Shown piece by piece: positions 1 through 4,968 of a stretch of 6,089 nt of DNA; position 1 is the stretch's first letter, and each line of letters starts with the position of its first letter. Under the pieces are notes generated by a model that did no database searches, was not told where the DNA came from, and was given only the letters and a program-made list of their open reading frames with translations. A program made the position numbers and the translations under genes. Location of the stretch: positions 1-6,089 of the forward strand of contig DEFL01000002.1 in NCBI GenBank assembly GCA_002350845.1, given 5' to 3'. This stretch comes from Christensenella sp. UBA2853. GTDB taxonomy: Bacteria > Bacillota > Clostridia > Christensenellales > Aristaeellaceae.

Positions 1-61
1 CTACTTGACGGGATGCAGTTCAATGTATGCCACGTGGGGATTCTTTTGTTGTTATATCAAT
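1..61. other. Left edge, downstream of the anti-sigma gene
   Basis: These 61 bases lie beyond the stop codon of the minus-strand anti-sigma gene. I see no G+C-rich hairpin with a T run, so no intrinsic terminator can be placed here. A short palindrome CCACGTGG is present. On the minus strand a 16-codon reading frame ends in TAG at the very edge, too short to judge as a gene. Transcription of the sigma/anti-sigma unit may continue past the window. Confidence 0.4.
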
Positions 62-1891
62 TTACCGGAAAATCGCATCAATTGTATTTCCGTTGATTGC
101 GTTAAACTCTGCCCAGCTCGTGTATTCTTCTCCACGCCCTTCTTCTTTAAACAGTACCTGCCAGACTGGAGTAAACACCATACCATCCTGTTTGTTTTCA
201 GCGCGGACTGCTACATAGGTCAGCGCCACTCGTTCAATAGAGCTCACCTTGATGTCATTCCGTGACTTGGCAGCTTCCGCATAGAGAAGGGCCACAGCTT
301 CCTCGCGAGAGATCAGTTTCTCAGGGGTGTATACTACTTCACCGCGATTATACGTGCTGACAATATTGGCATAAACAATACCACGGCTGGAAACGAACAG
401 TGTGATTTGATGTCGCCCGTCGCTGACATTATCTACGCCCAGAGGGGTATATACCAGGAAATATCCTTCGTCTTCTGCCGTTGCGGCGGAGTAATCCTGA
501 CGCGGCGCGTTGCTGTAGCCGTCGCCTTCAAACCAGAACTGGTTATATGCATCTCCCAGGGTACGAATCCGGTCAAGGCTCATATCCAGTTTCCATGCCA
601 ATTCATAGCCATGAAGTCCCATCTTTTCAAAGAGTGCTTCCGCTGTATGCTGCGCATCCTCCAGAGAGAGATGTGTCAGCTGATCATGTTCGAACGTAAC
701 GCCTTTTGTAAAGTCTTCATGTCCCGAGTGAACCTGACCGGCCATTAGCGCGATTCCCTGTGAAAGTGCCTGCCTAGGCAACATCATCGGTTTTACATCC
801 GGGTTGTAGGTTTCCCGTTCTTTCCAGTTATAGTCGAACAGGTCATCCGTGTATTCCGCATACCAGACAGCCTCCGCACTGTATGAAAGTTCCGCATGGT
901 CGTTGAATGTCAAGCTGATATCTTTTTTTGCTCCTTTTCGTTCTGCTATCCCGCTCTGATTGAACCATTCTGGCTGCACCGTGACCATGAAGTCGTTTTC
1001 AATGGCCTGGTAGACAGGCAGCGTGCCGGTTTCCCGATAAGATGCGGGAACAAGGATCTCATAACCATTCTGCGGTACAACTTCTGCAGAAACTTGTACT
1101 GGCTTTTCCGGTTCAGCGGTTTCCTGTATAACTACCGGCTCAAAGCTCACTGTCCAAGTCTGAGGCTCCACTTTATCCTCTTTAACCATTCCGGTCTCTG
1201 TCCATTCGTCCACATCAATAGACAGTTCCAACTGATAGGTTGTACCGTCTTCCAGCGCATATCCACCGGTTTCAAAGGAGAAAGTGATGCTTCCGTCTTC
1301 ATTTCGGAGATTATATACACCAACATCTCCGGAATTGACCATGGAACCATTGTCCACTCCAATTCTTTGTGGATAGCAGTCAATGGAAAGCATTCTCCCA
1401 CCTGTTTCCTTGGCCCGGCGAATCAGAGACTGCGCTTCATCACCATGAATTACTTCCTCCAGTTCCCATCCATCCACAAGATCCATAGGAAGCAAGACAT
1501 CCTTTTCGTTTGTCACACGAGCTGTGCCTACGCCATAAATCCCACGGTCGCGATAGACCACTTCATCCAAGGTGAAATCGACACCACCCAGGGTGACGGT
1601 TTCACCGATCCGGGCGATTTTTCCACCCTGAAGCCAATCACCGTAATCACGGTTCCAGTGCTGCCCGAAAAACTCAGCAACCTGTGAAGAAAACAGAGCA
1701 TAAGCCGTTCCCATCACAGCAAGTATTCCTACAATGCTCATTACCAGAGCAAGTGAAATTTTCCTTTTCACAGGTTCTTCTCCTTTCGCGTTTGCAAGAA
1801 CCCGCTGCGTGAGCCATGGATCCTCCTGCACATGCGATAAAGAATGACTGACTGCTTTCTGGACTCTTTCCTGTTCCTCATGCAGGTTCAT
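62..1891 (-). CDS. Membrane-anchored anti-sigma factor-like protein with large ectodomain
   Basis: Predicted single-pass membrane protein of 609 residues, probably the regulator that holds the neighbouring ECF sigma factor inactive. Residues 1-44 are polar and cytoplasmic in character, with a segment VQEDPWLTQRVLANAKGEE like that of clostridial anti-sigma N-termini. A basic KRK precedes one hydrophobic helix at about 45-67. The remaining ~540 residues should lie outside the membrane. The last ~85 residues (ISREEAVALLY through the TPVWQV segment) resemble a PepSY-type fold. No HxxxCxxC zinc anti-sigma motif is present. I chose ATG at 1891 because AAGGAAG (1900-1906) stands 8 nt upstream; ATG at 1897 has only 2 nt. 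The frame is open to 1936 but lacks a ribosome site there. The start lies inside the sigma gene, implying translational coupling. The anti-sigma role is inferred from topology and position; the ectodomain ligand is unknown. Confidence 0.8.
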   Translation of the reverse strand: MNLHEEQERVQKAVSHSLSHVQEDPWLTQRVLANAKGEEPVKRKISLALVMSIVGILAVMGTAYALFSSQVAEFFGQHWNRDYGDWLQGGKIARIGETVTLGGVDFTLDEVVYRDRGIYGVGTARVTNEKDVLLPMDLVDGWELEEVIHGDEAQSLIRRAKETGGRMLSIDCYPQRIGVDNGSMVNSGDVGVYNLRNEDGSITFSFETGGYALEDGTTYQLELSIDVDEWTETGMVKEDKVEPQTWTVSFEPVVIQETAEPEKPVQVSAEVVPQNGYEILVPASYRETGTLPVYQAIENDFMVTVQPEWFNQSGIAERKGAKKDISLTFNDHAELSYSAEAVWYAEYTDDLFDYNWKERETYNPDVKPMMLPRQALSQGIALMAGQVHSGHEDFTKGVTFEHDQLTHLSLEDAQHTAEALFEKMGLHGYELAWKLDMSLDRIRTLGDAYNQFWFEGDGYSNAPRQDYSAATAEDEGYFLVYTPLGVDNVSDGRHQITLFVSSRGIVYANIVSTYNRGEVVYTPEKLISREEAVALLYAEAAKSRNDIKVSSIERVALTYVAVRAENKQDGMVFTPVWQVLFKEEGRGEEYTSWAEFNAINGNTIDAIFR

Positions 1892-2399
1892 GATCATCAC
1901 TTCCTTCCAAAGCAAAGCGCAGTTTTCTTCTTGCACGGTTTAGCCTGCTGCCGACTGCCTGCCGGGAGATGCCCAGGGCATCGGCAGCTTCATCATATGT
2001 CATTCCTTGCAGCCAGCAGAGCAAAGCCACTTCTCTCAGCTTAATTGGAAGATTCATGATTTCTTCTGTAATCTCATCGTCTTCCTTGTCAGCCGGAGCC
2101 TGTCGCTCTGAAAGTTTATCCAGCGTAACGGAACGGTCTACGTGCTTGAACCATCCTGTCCGATATATGTTTTTGCAGCAATTGATCGCGATTCGCGTCA
2201 GCCATGTCTTCTCGGATGATTCAGCTCGATATTTGTCCAAGTTCCGATACGCATTGATGAAAGTTTCCTGTACCGCGTCCTTTGCCAATTCTTCATCATG
2301 GAGATACATGATGCACATACGAAGCAGAGGAAGCTGGTACAGGGTTACCATGTGCTCAATTCTTTCTTCTTTACTGTCCGGGCCCTTGACAGTGTTCAT
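1878..2399 (-). CDS. ECF-type RNA polymerase sigma factor (sigma-70 family)
   Basis: Two-domain extracytoplasmic-function sigma factor, 173 residues, a usual length for the family. It directs RNA polymerase to alternative promoters. Region 2 spans about residues 16-83, with the conserved core-binding/-10 segment DAVQETFINAYRNLDKYR (41-58) and the WLTRIAIN stretch after it. Region 4 spans about 113-164, with the helix-turn-helix TYDEAADALGISRQAVGSRL followed by the basic tail NRARRKLR. There is no region 1 or 3, as expected for ECF factors. The frame opens upstream at GTG 2420, but ATG 2399 is preferred because that GTG lies inside the purine-rich ribosome-binding stretch. The 3' end overlaps the anti-sigma start by 14 nt (TGA at 1878-1880), so the two form a co-translated regulatory pair. 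Target promoters cannot be told from the window. Confidence 0.93.
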   Translation of the reverse strand: MNTVKGPDSKEERIEHMVTLYQLPLLRMCIMYLHDEELAKDAVQETFINAYRNLDKYRAESSEKTWLTRIAINCCKNIYRTGWFKHVDRSVTLDKLSERQAPADKEDDEITEEIMNLPIKLREVALLCWLQGMTYDEAADALGISRQAVGSRLNRARRKLRFALEGSDDHEPA

Positions 2400-2404
2400 G
2401 GCAA

Positions 2405-2417
2405 CCTCACCACCTTT
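2405..2417 (-). promoter_or_regulatory. Ribosome-binding site deciding the sigma factor start
   Basis: On the minus strand the sequence AAAGGTGGTGAGG ends 5 nt before ATG 2399. It covers the region just after the upstream in-frame GTG (2420), so the GTG is more likely part of the leader than the start codon. Confidence 0.6.
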
Positions 2418-2422
2418 CACCT

Positions 2423-2452
2423 ATTAGACACAGGATATCATGAAAAACGCAA
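2423..2452 (-). promoter_or_regulatory. Weak candidate promoter for the sigma/anti-sigma unit
   Basis: Minus-strand TTGCGT (2447-2452), an 18-nt spacer, then TCTAAT (2423-2428). The -10 matches TATAAT at five of six bases, but the -35 shares only TTG. The predicted transcript start would leave a leader of roughly 20 nt containing the ribosome site. An ECF-type promoter read by the sigma factor itself is possible, but I could not see a clear GAAC-type -35 at proper spacing. Confidence 0.3.
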
Positions 2453-2474
2453 CATCAGAGAAAGAATAATTTTA

Positions 2475-2495
2475 GGTGGCTCTTTCGATGCCACC
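2475..2495. repeat. Inverted repeat GGTGGC/GCCACC upstream of the sigma gene
   Basis: GGTGGC (2475-2480) and GCCACC (2490-2495) are perfect inverted 6-mers around a 9-nt spacer. It lies about 75-95 bp upstream of the sigma start codon. It could be an operator or a short hairpin. The minus-strand sequence after it is A/T-rich but not a clean T run, so a terminator is only weakly supported. Confidence 0.4.
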
Positions 2496-2540
2496 CATTG
2501 ATATACACGATTCTCAGCCCTTCAGCTATAATAGTGGCAA

Positions 2541-2622
2541 GCAATGCAATCCGGGCCGAATTGCAAAAAGCTTGTTGGTAGGCTCCGCCCCCAAGCCCCT
2601 GAAAACCAGAGCTTGCGCTCTG
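2541..2622. repeat. Cluster of short inverted repeats, possible transfer-origin remnant
   Basis: TGCAAT (2545-2550) pairs with ATTGCA (2560-2565) around a G+C-rich centre. Further right, CAGAGC (2607-2612), loop TTGC, GCTCTG (2617-2622) forms a perfect 6-bp hairpin with AACC/GGTT able to extend it through a small bulge. No gene is visible. Such dense inverted repeats next to the broken end of another gene recall mobilization origins or repeat elements, but I cannot identify a nick site, so the assignment is speculative. Confidence 0.25.
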
Positions 2623-2671
2623 TGGTTGTGTCGTATTCCTGCGTCATTCGACCTTCTGGCTGCGCCTGAAA

Positions 2672-2733
2672 TTCAAAAAAGAAAAGCCCCTGTGCCAGTT
2701 ATGCTGCTGTAAACAGCATCTGACGCAGGGGCT
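2672..2733 (-). terminator. Strong minus-strand intrinsic terminator
   Basis: A long hairpin: AGCCCCTGTGCCAG (2685-2698) pairs with CTGACGCAGGGGCT (2720-2733) over 14 positions with one wobble and one mismatch. An inner ATGCTG/CAGCAT stem is capped by a 7-nt loop. Read on the minus strand it is followed by TTTTCTTTTTT (from 2684 downward). It begins 3 nt after the stop codon of the truncated reading frame at 2737, so it terminates that gene. Confidence 0.8.
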
Positions 2734-2736
2734 GTG

Positions 2737-2907
2737 TTATCGTTCTGGGCTTTCTTCCCGCCGGAGATCTTTCTCTTCTGGCAGGTAGTCACGTTCCAGA
2801 ACATCGAAATTATATTTGATGTGATTCAGTGTTGTGAGCTGCGGTTTCAGTTCTTCGAGTGCGGCATGGATTTTCAAAACCACTACATTTTTTAGCTGAA
2901 TCGTCCG
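2737..2907 (-). pseudogene. C-terminal remnant of an unidentified gene
   Basis: A minus-strand reading frame of 56 codons ends at TAA (2737-2739), immediately before a strong terminator of the same orientation, as a real gene end would. It is bounded upstream by TGA at 2908-2910. It has no ATG, and its only plausible start (GTG at residue 9) has no ribosome site. The peptide is helical and charged (HAALEELKPQLTTLNHIKYN, then FDVLERDYLPEEKDLRREE) and looks like the C-terminus of a larger protein. I do not recognise the family. The most economical reading is a gene whose 5' part was deleted or displaced when the region rearranged. It could instead be a small protein started from GTG. Confidence 0.45.
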
Positions 2908-3020
2908 TCAATGTTTGCAATTTTGAGATCCAACAAAGGGGAGCGCTGTTAGAAATCAGGGCAAAATGTTGGCAACCTGCAAACAAAACCCCTGAATCTG
3001 TTAGCAGAAGGGCCTGGGAG

Positions 3021-3042
3021 AAAAAGAAAAGCGCCCGCTTTT
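3021..3042 (-). terminator. Minus-strand intrinsic terminator downstream of the tRNA fragment
   Basis: Minus-strand AAAAGC, 4-nt loop GGGC, GCTTTT, followed by CTTTTT. The stem is short and half A-T, but the T tract is good. It lies about 50 nt beyond the CCA end of the tRNA fragment and may be the original terminator of the tRNA-Arg gene. Confidence 0.5.
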
Positions 3043-3050
3043 GTTAGCAG

Positions 3051-3070
3051 GCTGCTGTTAGCAGCTTTTT
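3051..3070 (+). terminator. Plus-strand intrinsic terminator
   Basis: GCTGCT (3051-3056), loop GTT, AGCAGC (3060-3065) followed directly by TTTTT (3066-3070). The loop and right arm contain one GTTAGC copy. No plus-strand gene is evident upstream within the window, so what it terminates is unclear. Confidence 0.5.
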
Positions 3071-3090
3071 GCTCCAAAAACAGGCTTTTT

Positions 3091-3135
3091 TGGCGATCCC
3101 GGCGCGATTCGAACGCGCGACGTTCCGCTTAGGAG
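3091..3135 (-). tRNA. tRNA-Arg(CCT) 3' half, truncated; probable att site
   Basis: The minus strand carries, in order, anticodon loop CTCCTAA (anticodon CCT, arginine), the 3' anticodon arm GCGGA, variable bases, a perfect T arm GCGCG-TTCGAAT-CGCGC, the 3' acceptor strand CGGGATC, discriminator G and encoded CCA. The sequence just upstream (plus positions 3136 onward) lacks the matching 5' anticodon arm TCCGC, the D arm and the 5' acceptor strand GATCCCG. This is therefore not a functional tRNA. Identity that starts at the anticodon loop and runs to the 3' end is the usual form of a tyrosine-recombinase attachment duplicate. By that logic the element lies, or lay, on the higher-coordinate side and the intact tRNA gene at its far end. 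No integrase gene is visible here. Confidence 0.8.
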
Positions 3136-3389
3136 ATCGAAAAAGTGTTCGCCTTTGCTGTTCCCTGAAGTGCCTTTAAGCCTTGCCATTGCTGGGTTTC
3201 TAACGTTTTTCACTGTTCGCATTTTCCTTCAAAATACCCCCGTTTTCCCCCGGTGCTGTTAGCTGGGTGTTAGCACAGCTAACAAAGGCGGCGTGTTCGA
3301 CTTTCACATCTACCGCCAAATCGTTAGCTGGACGTGACGAAATCATCATTATTTATCCCCGTAATGCGGCAAATTGCTGTCCAGTCATG

Positions 3390-3403
3390 AATGAATATTC
3401 ATT
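3390..3403. repeat. Perfect 14-bp palindrome AATGAATATTCATT
   Basis: A continuous A/T-rich palindrome with no spacer, in non-coding sequence between GTTAGC copies. It could be a repressor-binding site of a former element gene. No promoter is clearly paired with it. Confidence 0.5.
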
Positions 3404-3786
3404 GCATATTTTCTAAGGAGTTTTCCGTAATCCAGATCTGTGTTTTGTCCCTCCATAAATTGAAAGGCATCGCAGAACCAGCAGAAAGATTTGAGTCTGC
3501 CACTTTTGTTAGCTGAGTTTTCCGCGAATAGTTGCAGATCATTTCTTTGTCTACGCGCTGTGGCGTTTGCAATCTAACAATTAGAGATCCGGATTCTGTA
3601 CATCCTTCATACCTTGAAGATGCACAGAGTCGTTGTGTAGAGCCTTTTCCCGCCATTACTGCCACTTTGGATGGAGATTGGTCATCGCCCGCCTGAAATG
3701 TGGCAGGCAGAAAAATGGCTTGCTGCCAATAAAAGCGACAGTCGTTAGCAGAATCGTTAGATGGCGCAGAAACCCAGCCAGTCATT

Positions 3787-3835
3787 AAAGAAGAAAGATG
3801 CCGTGAAGTGCTTATTTCAAGCCACTTTCCGGCAT
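3787..3835 (-). terminator. Hairpin upstream of the perR promoter, possible minus-strand terminator
   Basis: ATGCCG (3798-3803) pairs with CGGCAT (3830-3835), with a further GAAGTG/CACTTT arm inside after a small internal loop. On the minus strand it is followed by the pyrimidine tail CTTTCTTCTTT. No minus-strand gene lies just upstream, since the perR operon runs the other way, so it may be left over from a lost gene or may insulate the region from antisense transcription. Confidence 0.4.
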
Positions 3836-3872
3836 GGTCCTATGAAAATCGCAAACCTTTCTCAAGTTACAG

Positions 3873-3902
3873 TTGACTTACTGACAGGGGGACTAATATA
3901 AT
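3873..3902 (+). promoter_or_regulatory. Promoter of the perR operon
   Basis: TTGACT (3873-3878), an 18-nt spacer and TATAAT (3897-3902) form a near-consensus housekeeping (sigma-A type) promoter. Transcription should begin near 3909, within the Per box, giving a leader of about 25 nt to the ATG at 3935. Confidence 0.85.
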
Positions 3903-3907
3903 AAGAA

Positions 3908-3922
3908 TTAGAATAATTCTAA
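3908..3922 (+). promoter_or_regulatory. Per box operator
   Basis: TTAGAATAATTCTAA is a perfect 7-1-7 inverted repeat and closely fits the PerR operator pattern TTATAATNATTATAA, differing at one symmetric position in each arm. It sits 5 nt after the -10 element and covers the expected transcription start, where a bound repressor would block initiation. Together with the PerR homologue encoded next to it, this indicates autoregulation of the whole operon. Confidence 0.88.
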
Positions 3923-3934
3923 GTGGTGAACCCA

Positions 3935-4321
3935 ATGAAAAAGAATGCTGATCTGATCCTGGAAACGGTTCTCCAATCCTCCGCGCACATGACTGCTGAG
4001 GAAATCCATGCGGCACTGCGGGACAGCGGACACCGGATGGCACTGGCGACGGTATACAACAATCTGGCGCAGCTGCACAGCGAAGGACGCATCCGGAAAG
4101 TATGTGTGGAAGGACATCCGGACCGGTATGACAAAATGATCCGCCATGATCATCTGGTTTGCCGGCGCTGCGGAAAACTCACGGACATCTGCTTCCAGGA
4201 TCTGACGAAGCTGCTCCAATCCCAGACCGACGAAGAACTGCTGTCCTACGATTTACAGGTCAGTTATATCTGTCCCGCATGCCGAAGGACGGCGCACCCA
4301 GCAAGCACGACCGACCCATGA
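3935..4321 (+). CDS. perR: PerR peroxide-responsive repressor (Fur family)
   Basis: Metal-dependent transcriptional repressor of 128 residues. PerR proteins sense H2O2 by iron-catalysed oxidation of metal-ligand histidines and then leave DNA. The N-terminal winged helix contains the recognition stretch ALATVYNNLAQL (36-47). All five regulatory-metal ligands known from Bacillus PerR have counterparts: H18 (in AHMTAEEIH), D66, H71, H73 and D84. Asp rather than Glu at the last position favours PerR over Fur. The structural zinc site is C76-x2-C79 and C113-x2-C116. The frame is open from GTG 3923, but that would leave a ~13-nt leader and overlap the Per box edge; ATG 3935 has GGTGA 5 nt upstream. 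It is the first gene of the operon and its stop overlaps the next gene's ribosome-binding site. The short tail after C116 (RRTAHPASTTDP) is unremarkable. Confidence 0.93.
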   Translation: MKKNADLILETVLQSSAHMTAEEIHAALRDSGHRMALATVYNNLAQLHSEGRIRKVCVEGHPDRYDKMIRHDHLVCRRCGKLTDICFQDLTKLLQSQTDEELLSYDLQVSYICPACRRTAHPASTTDP

Positions 4322-4328
4322 AAGGAGG
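4321..4328 (+). promoter_or_regulatory. Ribosome-binding site deciding a CTG start
   Basis: AAAGGAGG is a near-perfect Shine-Dalgarno sequence that begins on the last base of the perR stop codon. The only in-frame codons at a working distance that keep the rubredoxin motif intact are CTG at 4338 (9 nt away) and ATT at 4332 (3 nt). The spacing favours CTG. Confidence 0.8.
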
Positions 4329-4337
4329 CGTATTCCT

Positions 4338-4964
4338 CTGAGATACGTATGCCAAGTCTGCGGCTATGTGTATGATGAAGCCCAAAATCCCCCTTGGGAA
4401 TCACTTCCCAATGACTGGAAGTGTCCACTCTGCGGCGCAAGCAAAGCGGATTTCCTCCCCGAAGGCGCACAGCAGTCTGCGCCTGCCGCTTCCTTATCCT
4501 CGCTTCCTGATGAACTGCGGCCCCTGTCGGCCATGGAGCTGAGTGTGGTATGTTCCAACCTGGCGAAGGGCTGCGAAAAGCAGTATCTGCTTGAACAGGC
4601 GGCTGCCTTTGCCCGTTTGGCCGACTGGCTCAAGGGACAGGCGGAACCGGTCCACAGCACGGCGTTCGATTCCCTGCTGGAAAAGGTGAACCGGGATTTG
4701 AGCGAAGGCTATCCCGCAGCCAGCGCCGCTGCCCAGGAAAACCGGGATCGGGGCGCGCTGAGAAGTCTCGTGTGGAGCGAAAAGGTGACGCGGATGCTGT
4801 CTTCTTTGCTCAACCGGTACAAAACAGAAGGCGATGCCATGCTGGAAAACACCGGCGTATGGGTATGCGCCATCTGCGGCTTTGTGTACATCGGGGACAC
4901 GCCGCCGGAACGCTGCCCGGTGTGCAAAGTGCCCGGCCGGAAATTTGAAAAGATCGGGGGCTGA
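4338..4964 (+). CDS. Double-rubredoxin protein with ferritin-like-derived middle
   Basis: Predicted electron carrier of 208 residues with iron-binding rubredoxin modules at both ends. N-terminal module: C5-x2-C8-G and C29-P-x-C32-G, with a loop of 20 residues between the pairs, shorter than the ~29 of classical rubredoxin. C-terminal module: C177-x2-C180-G and C193-P-x-C196, with the short loop seen in rubrerythrins. Residues ~60-170 are helical and laid out like a rubrerythrin ferritin domain (MELSVVCSNLAKGCEKQYLL), but the ExxH di-iron ligands are missing, so a peroxidase site is unlikely. The first ATG/GTG/TTG start in frame is GTG 4368, which would remove C5 and C8 and has no ribosome site. 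CTG 4338, 9 nt after AAAGGAGG, restores a normal rubredoxin start (MRYVCQVCGYVYDE). It probably passes electrons to the rubrerythrin downstream; this role is inferred. Confidence 0.85.
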   Translation: MRYVCQVCGYVYDEAQNPPWESLPNDWKCPLCGASKADFLPEGAQQSAPAASLSSLPDELRPLSAMELSVVCSNLAKGCEKQYLLEQAAAFARLADWLKGQAEPVHSTAFDSLLEKVNRDLSEGYPAASAAAQENRDRGALRSLVWSEKVTRMLSSLLNRYKTEGDAMLENTGVWVCAICGFVYIGDTPPERCPVCKVPGRKFEKIGG

Positions 4965-4968
4965 CGAG

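Larger units (their letters stand above)
2948..3761. repeat. Dispersed GTTAGC repeat family
   Basis: GTTAGC occurs at 3000, 3043, 3057, 3258, 3269, 3323, 3508 and 3744 on the plus strand and at 3278-3283 on the minus strand. GTTAGA variants lie at 2948 and 3756 (plus) and at 3199-3204 and 3573-3578 (minus). Longer agreement splits into GTTAGCAG (3000, 3043, 3057, 3744) and GTTAGCTG (3258, 3323, 3508). At 3269-3283 two copies make the inverted repeat GTTAGCACAGCTAAC. About 0.4 copies of a given hexamer would be expected by chance over both strands of this length. I noticed none in the flanking genes. The likely role is protein-binding sites of an integrase, excisionase or replication protein, which is inference. 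Confidence 0.75.
2911..3872. other. Gene-poor stretch: element remnant / attachment region
   Basis: Almost 1 kb without a convincing intact gene. It holds two oppositely facing terminators, a tRNA-Arg 3' fragment, the GTTAGC repeat family, a 14-bp palindrome and a hairpin just before the perR promoter. Every GTTAGC contains TAG on the plus strand and TAA on the minus strand, which helps keep frames short. One minus-strand frame of 128 codons (3399-3785) is open, but it has a pyrimidine-rich leader instead of a ribosome site and no recognisable domain. A 55-codon minus-strand frame (about 3053-3220) reads straight through the tRNA fragment, so it is probably spurious. The two GAAACCCAGC words (3189-3200 inverted; 3767-3779) hint at further duplicated sequence. 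Confidence 0.5.

Noticed and set aside
896..1687. 263-codon open frame on the plus strand
   Set aside because: Antisense to the anti-sigma gene; composition is rich in Phe, His and Cys in the manner of shadow frames, with no recognisable motif.
2498..2532. Plus-strand promoter TTGATA...TATAAT
   Set aside because: The spacer is 23 nt, too long for a sigma-A promoter, and no plus-strand gene follows.
2859..3047. 62-codon plus-strand frame
   Set aside because: It overlaps the truncated minus-strand gene end and a minus-strand terminator, with no ribosome site or motif.
3053..3220. Minus-strand 55-codon frame reading through the tRNA fragment, including the peptide SGTSRVRIAPGSP
   Set aside because: Peptides of this type are a common artefact of translating a tRNA 3' half. 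Start signals are poor and it ends a few codons past the CCA.
2948..3761. CRISPR array
   Set aside because: The repeated unit is only 6-8 bp, spacing is irregular, and no cas gene is visible.
3399..3785. 128-codon minus-strand frame
   Set aside because: No Shine-Dalgarno before its ATG (the leader is pyrimidine-rich), no recognisable domain, and GTTAGC copies fall in it in different frames. It is described within the gene-poor stretch and not called as a gene.
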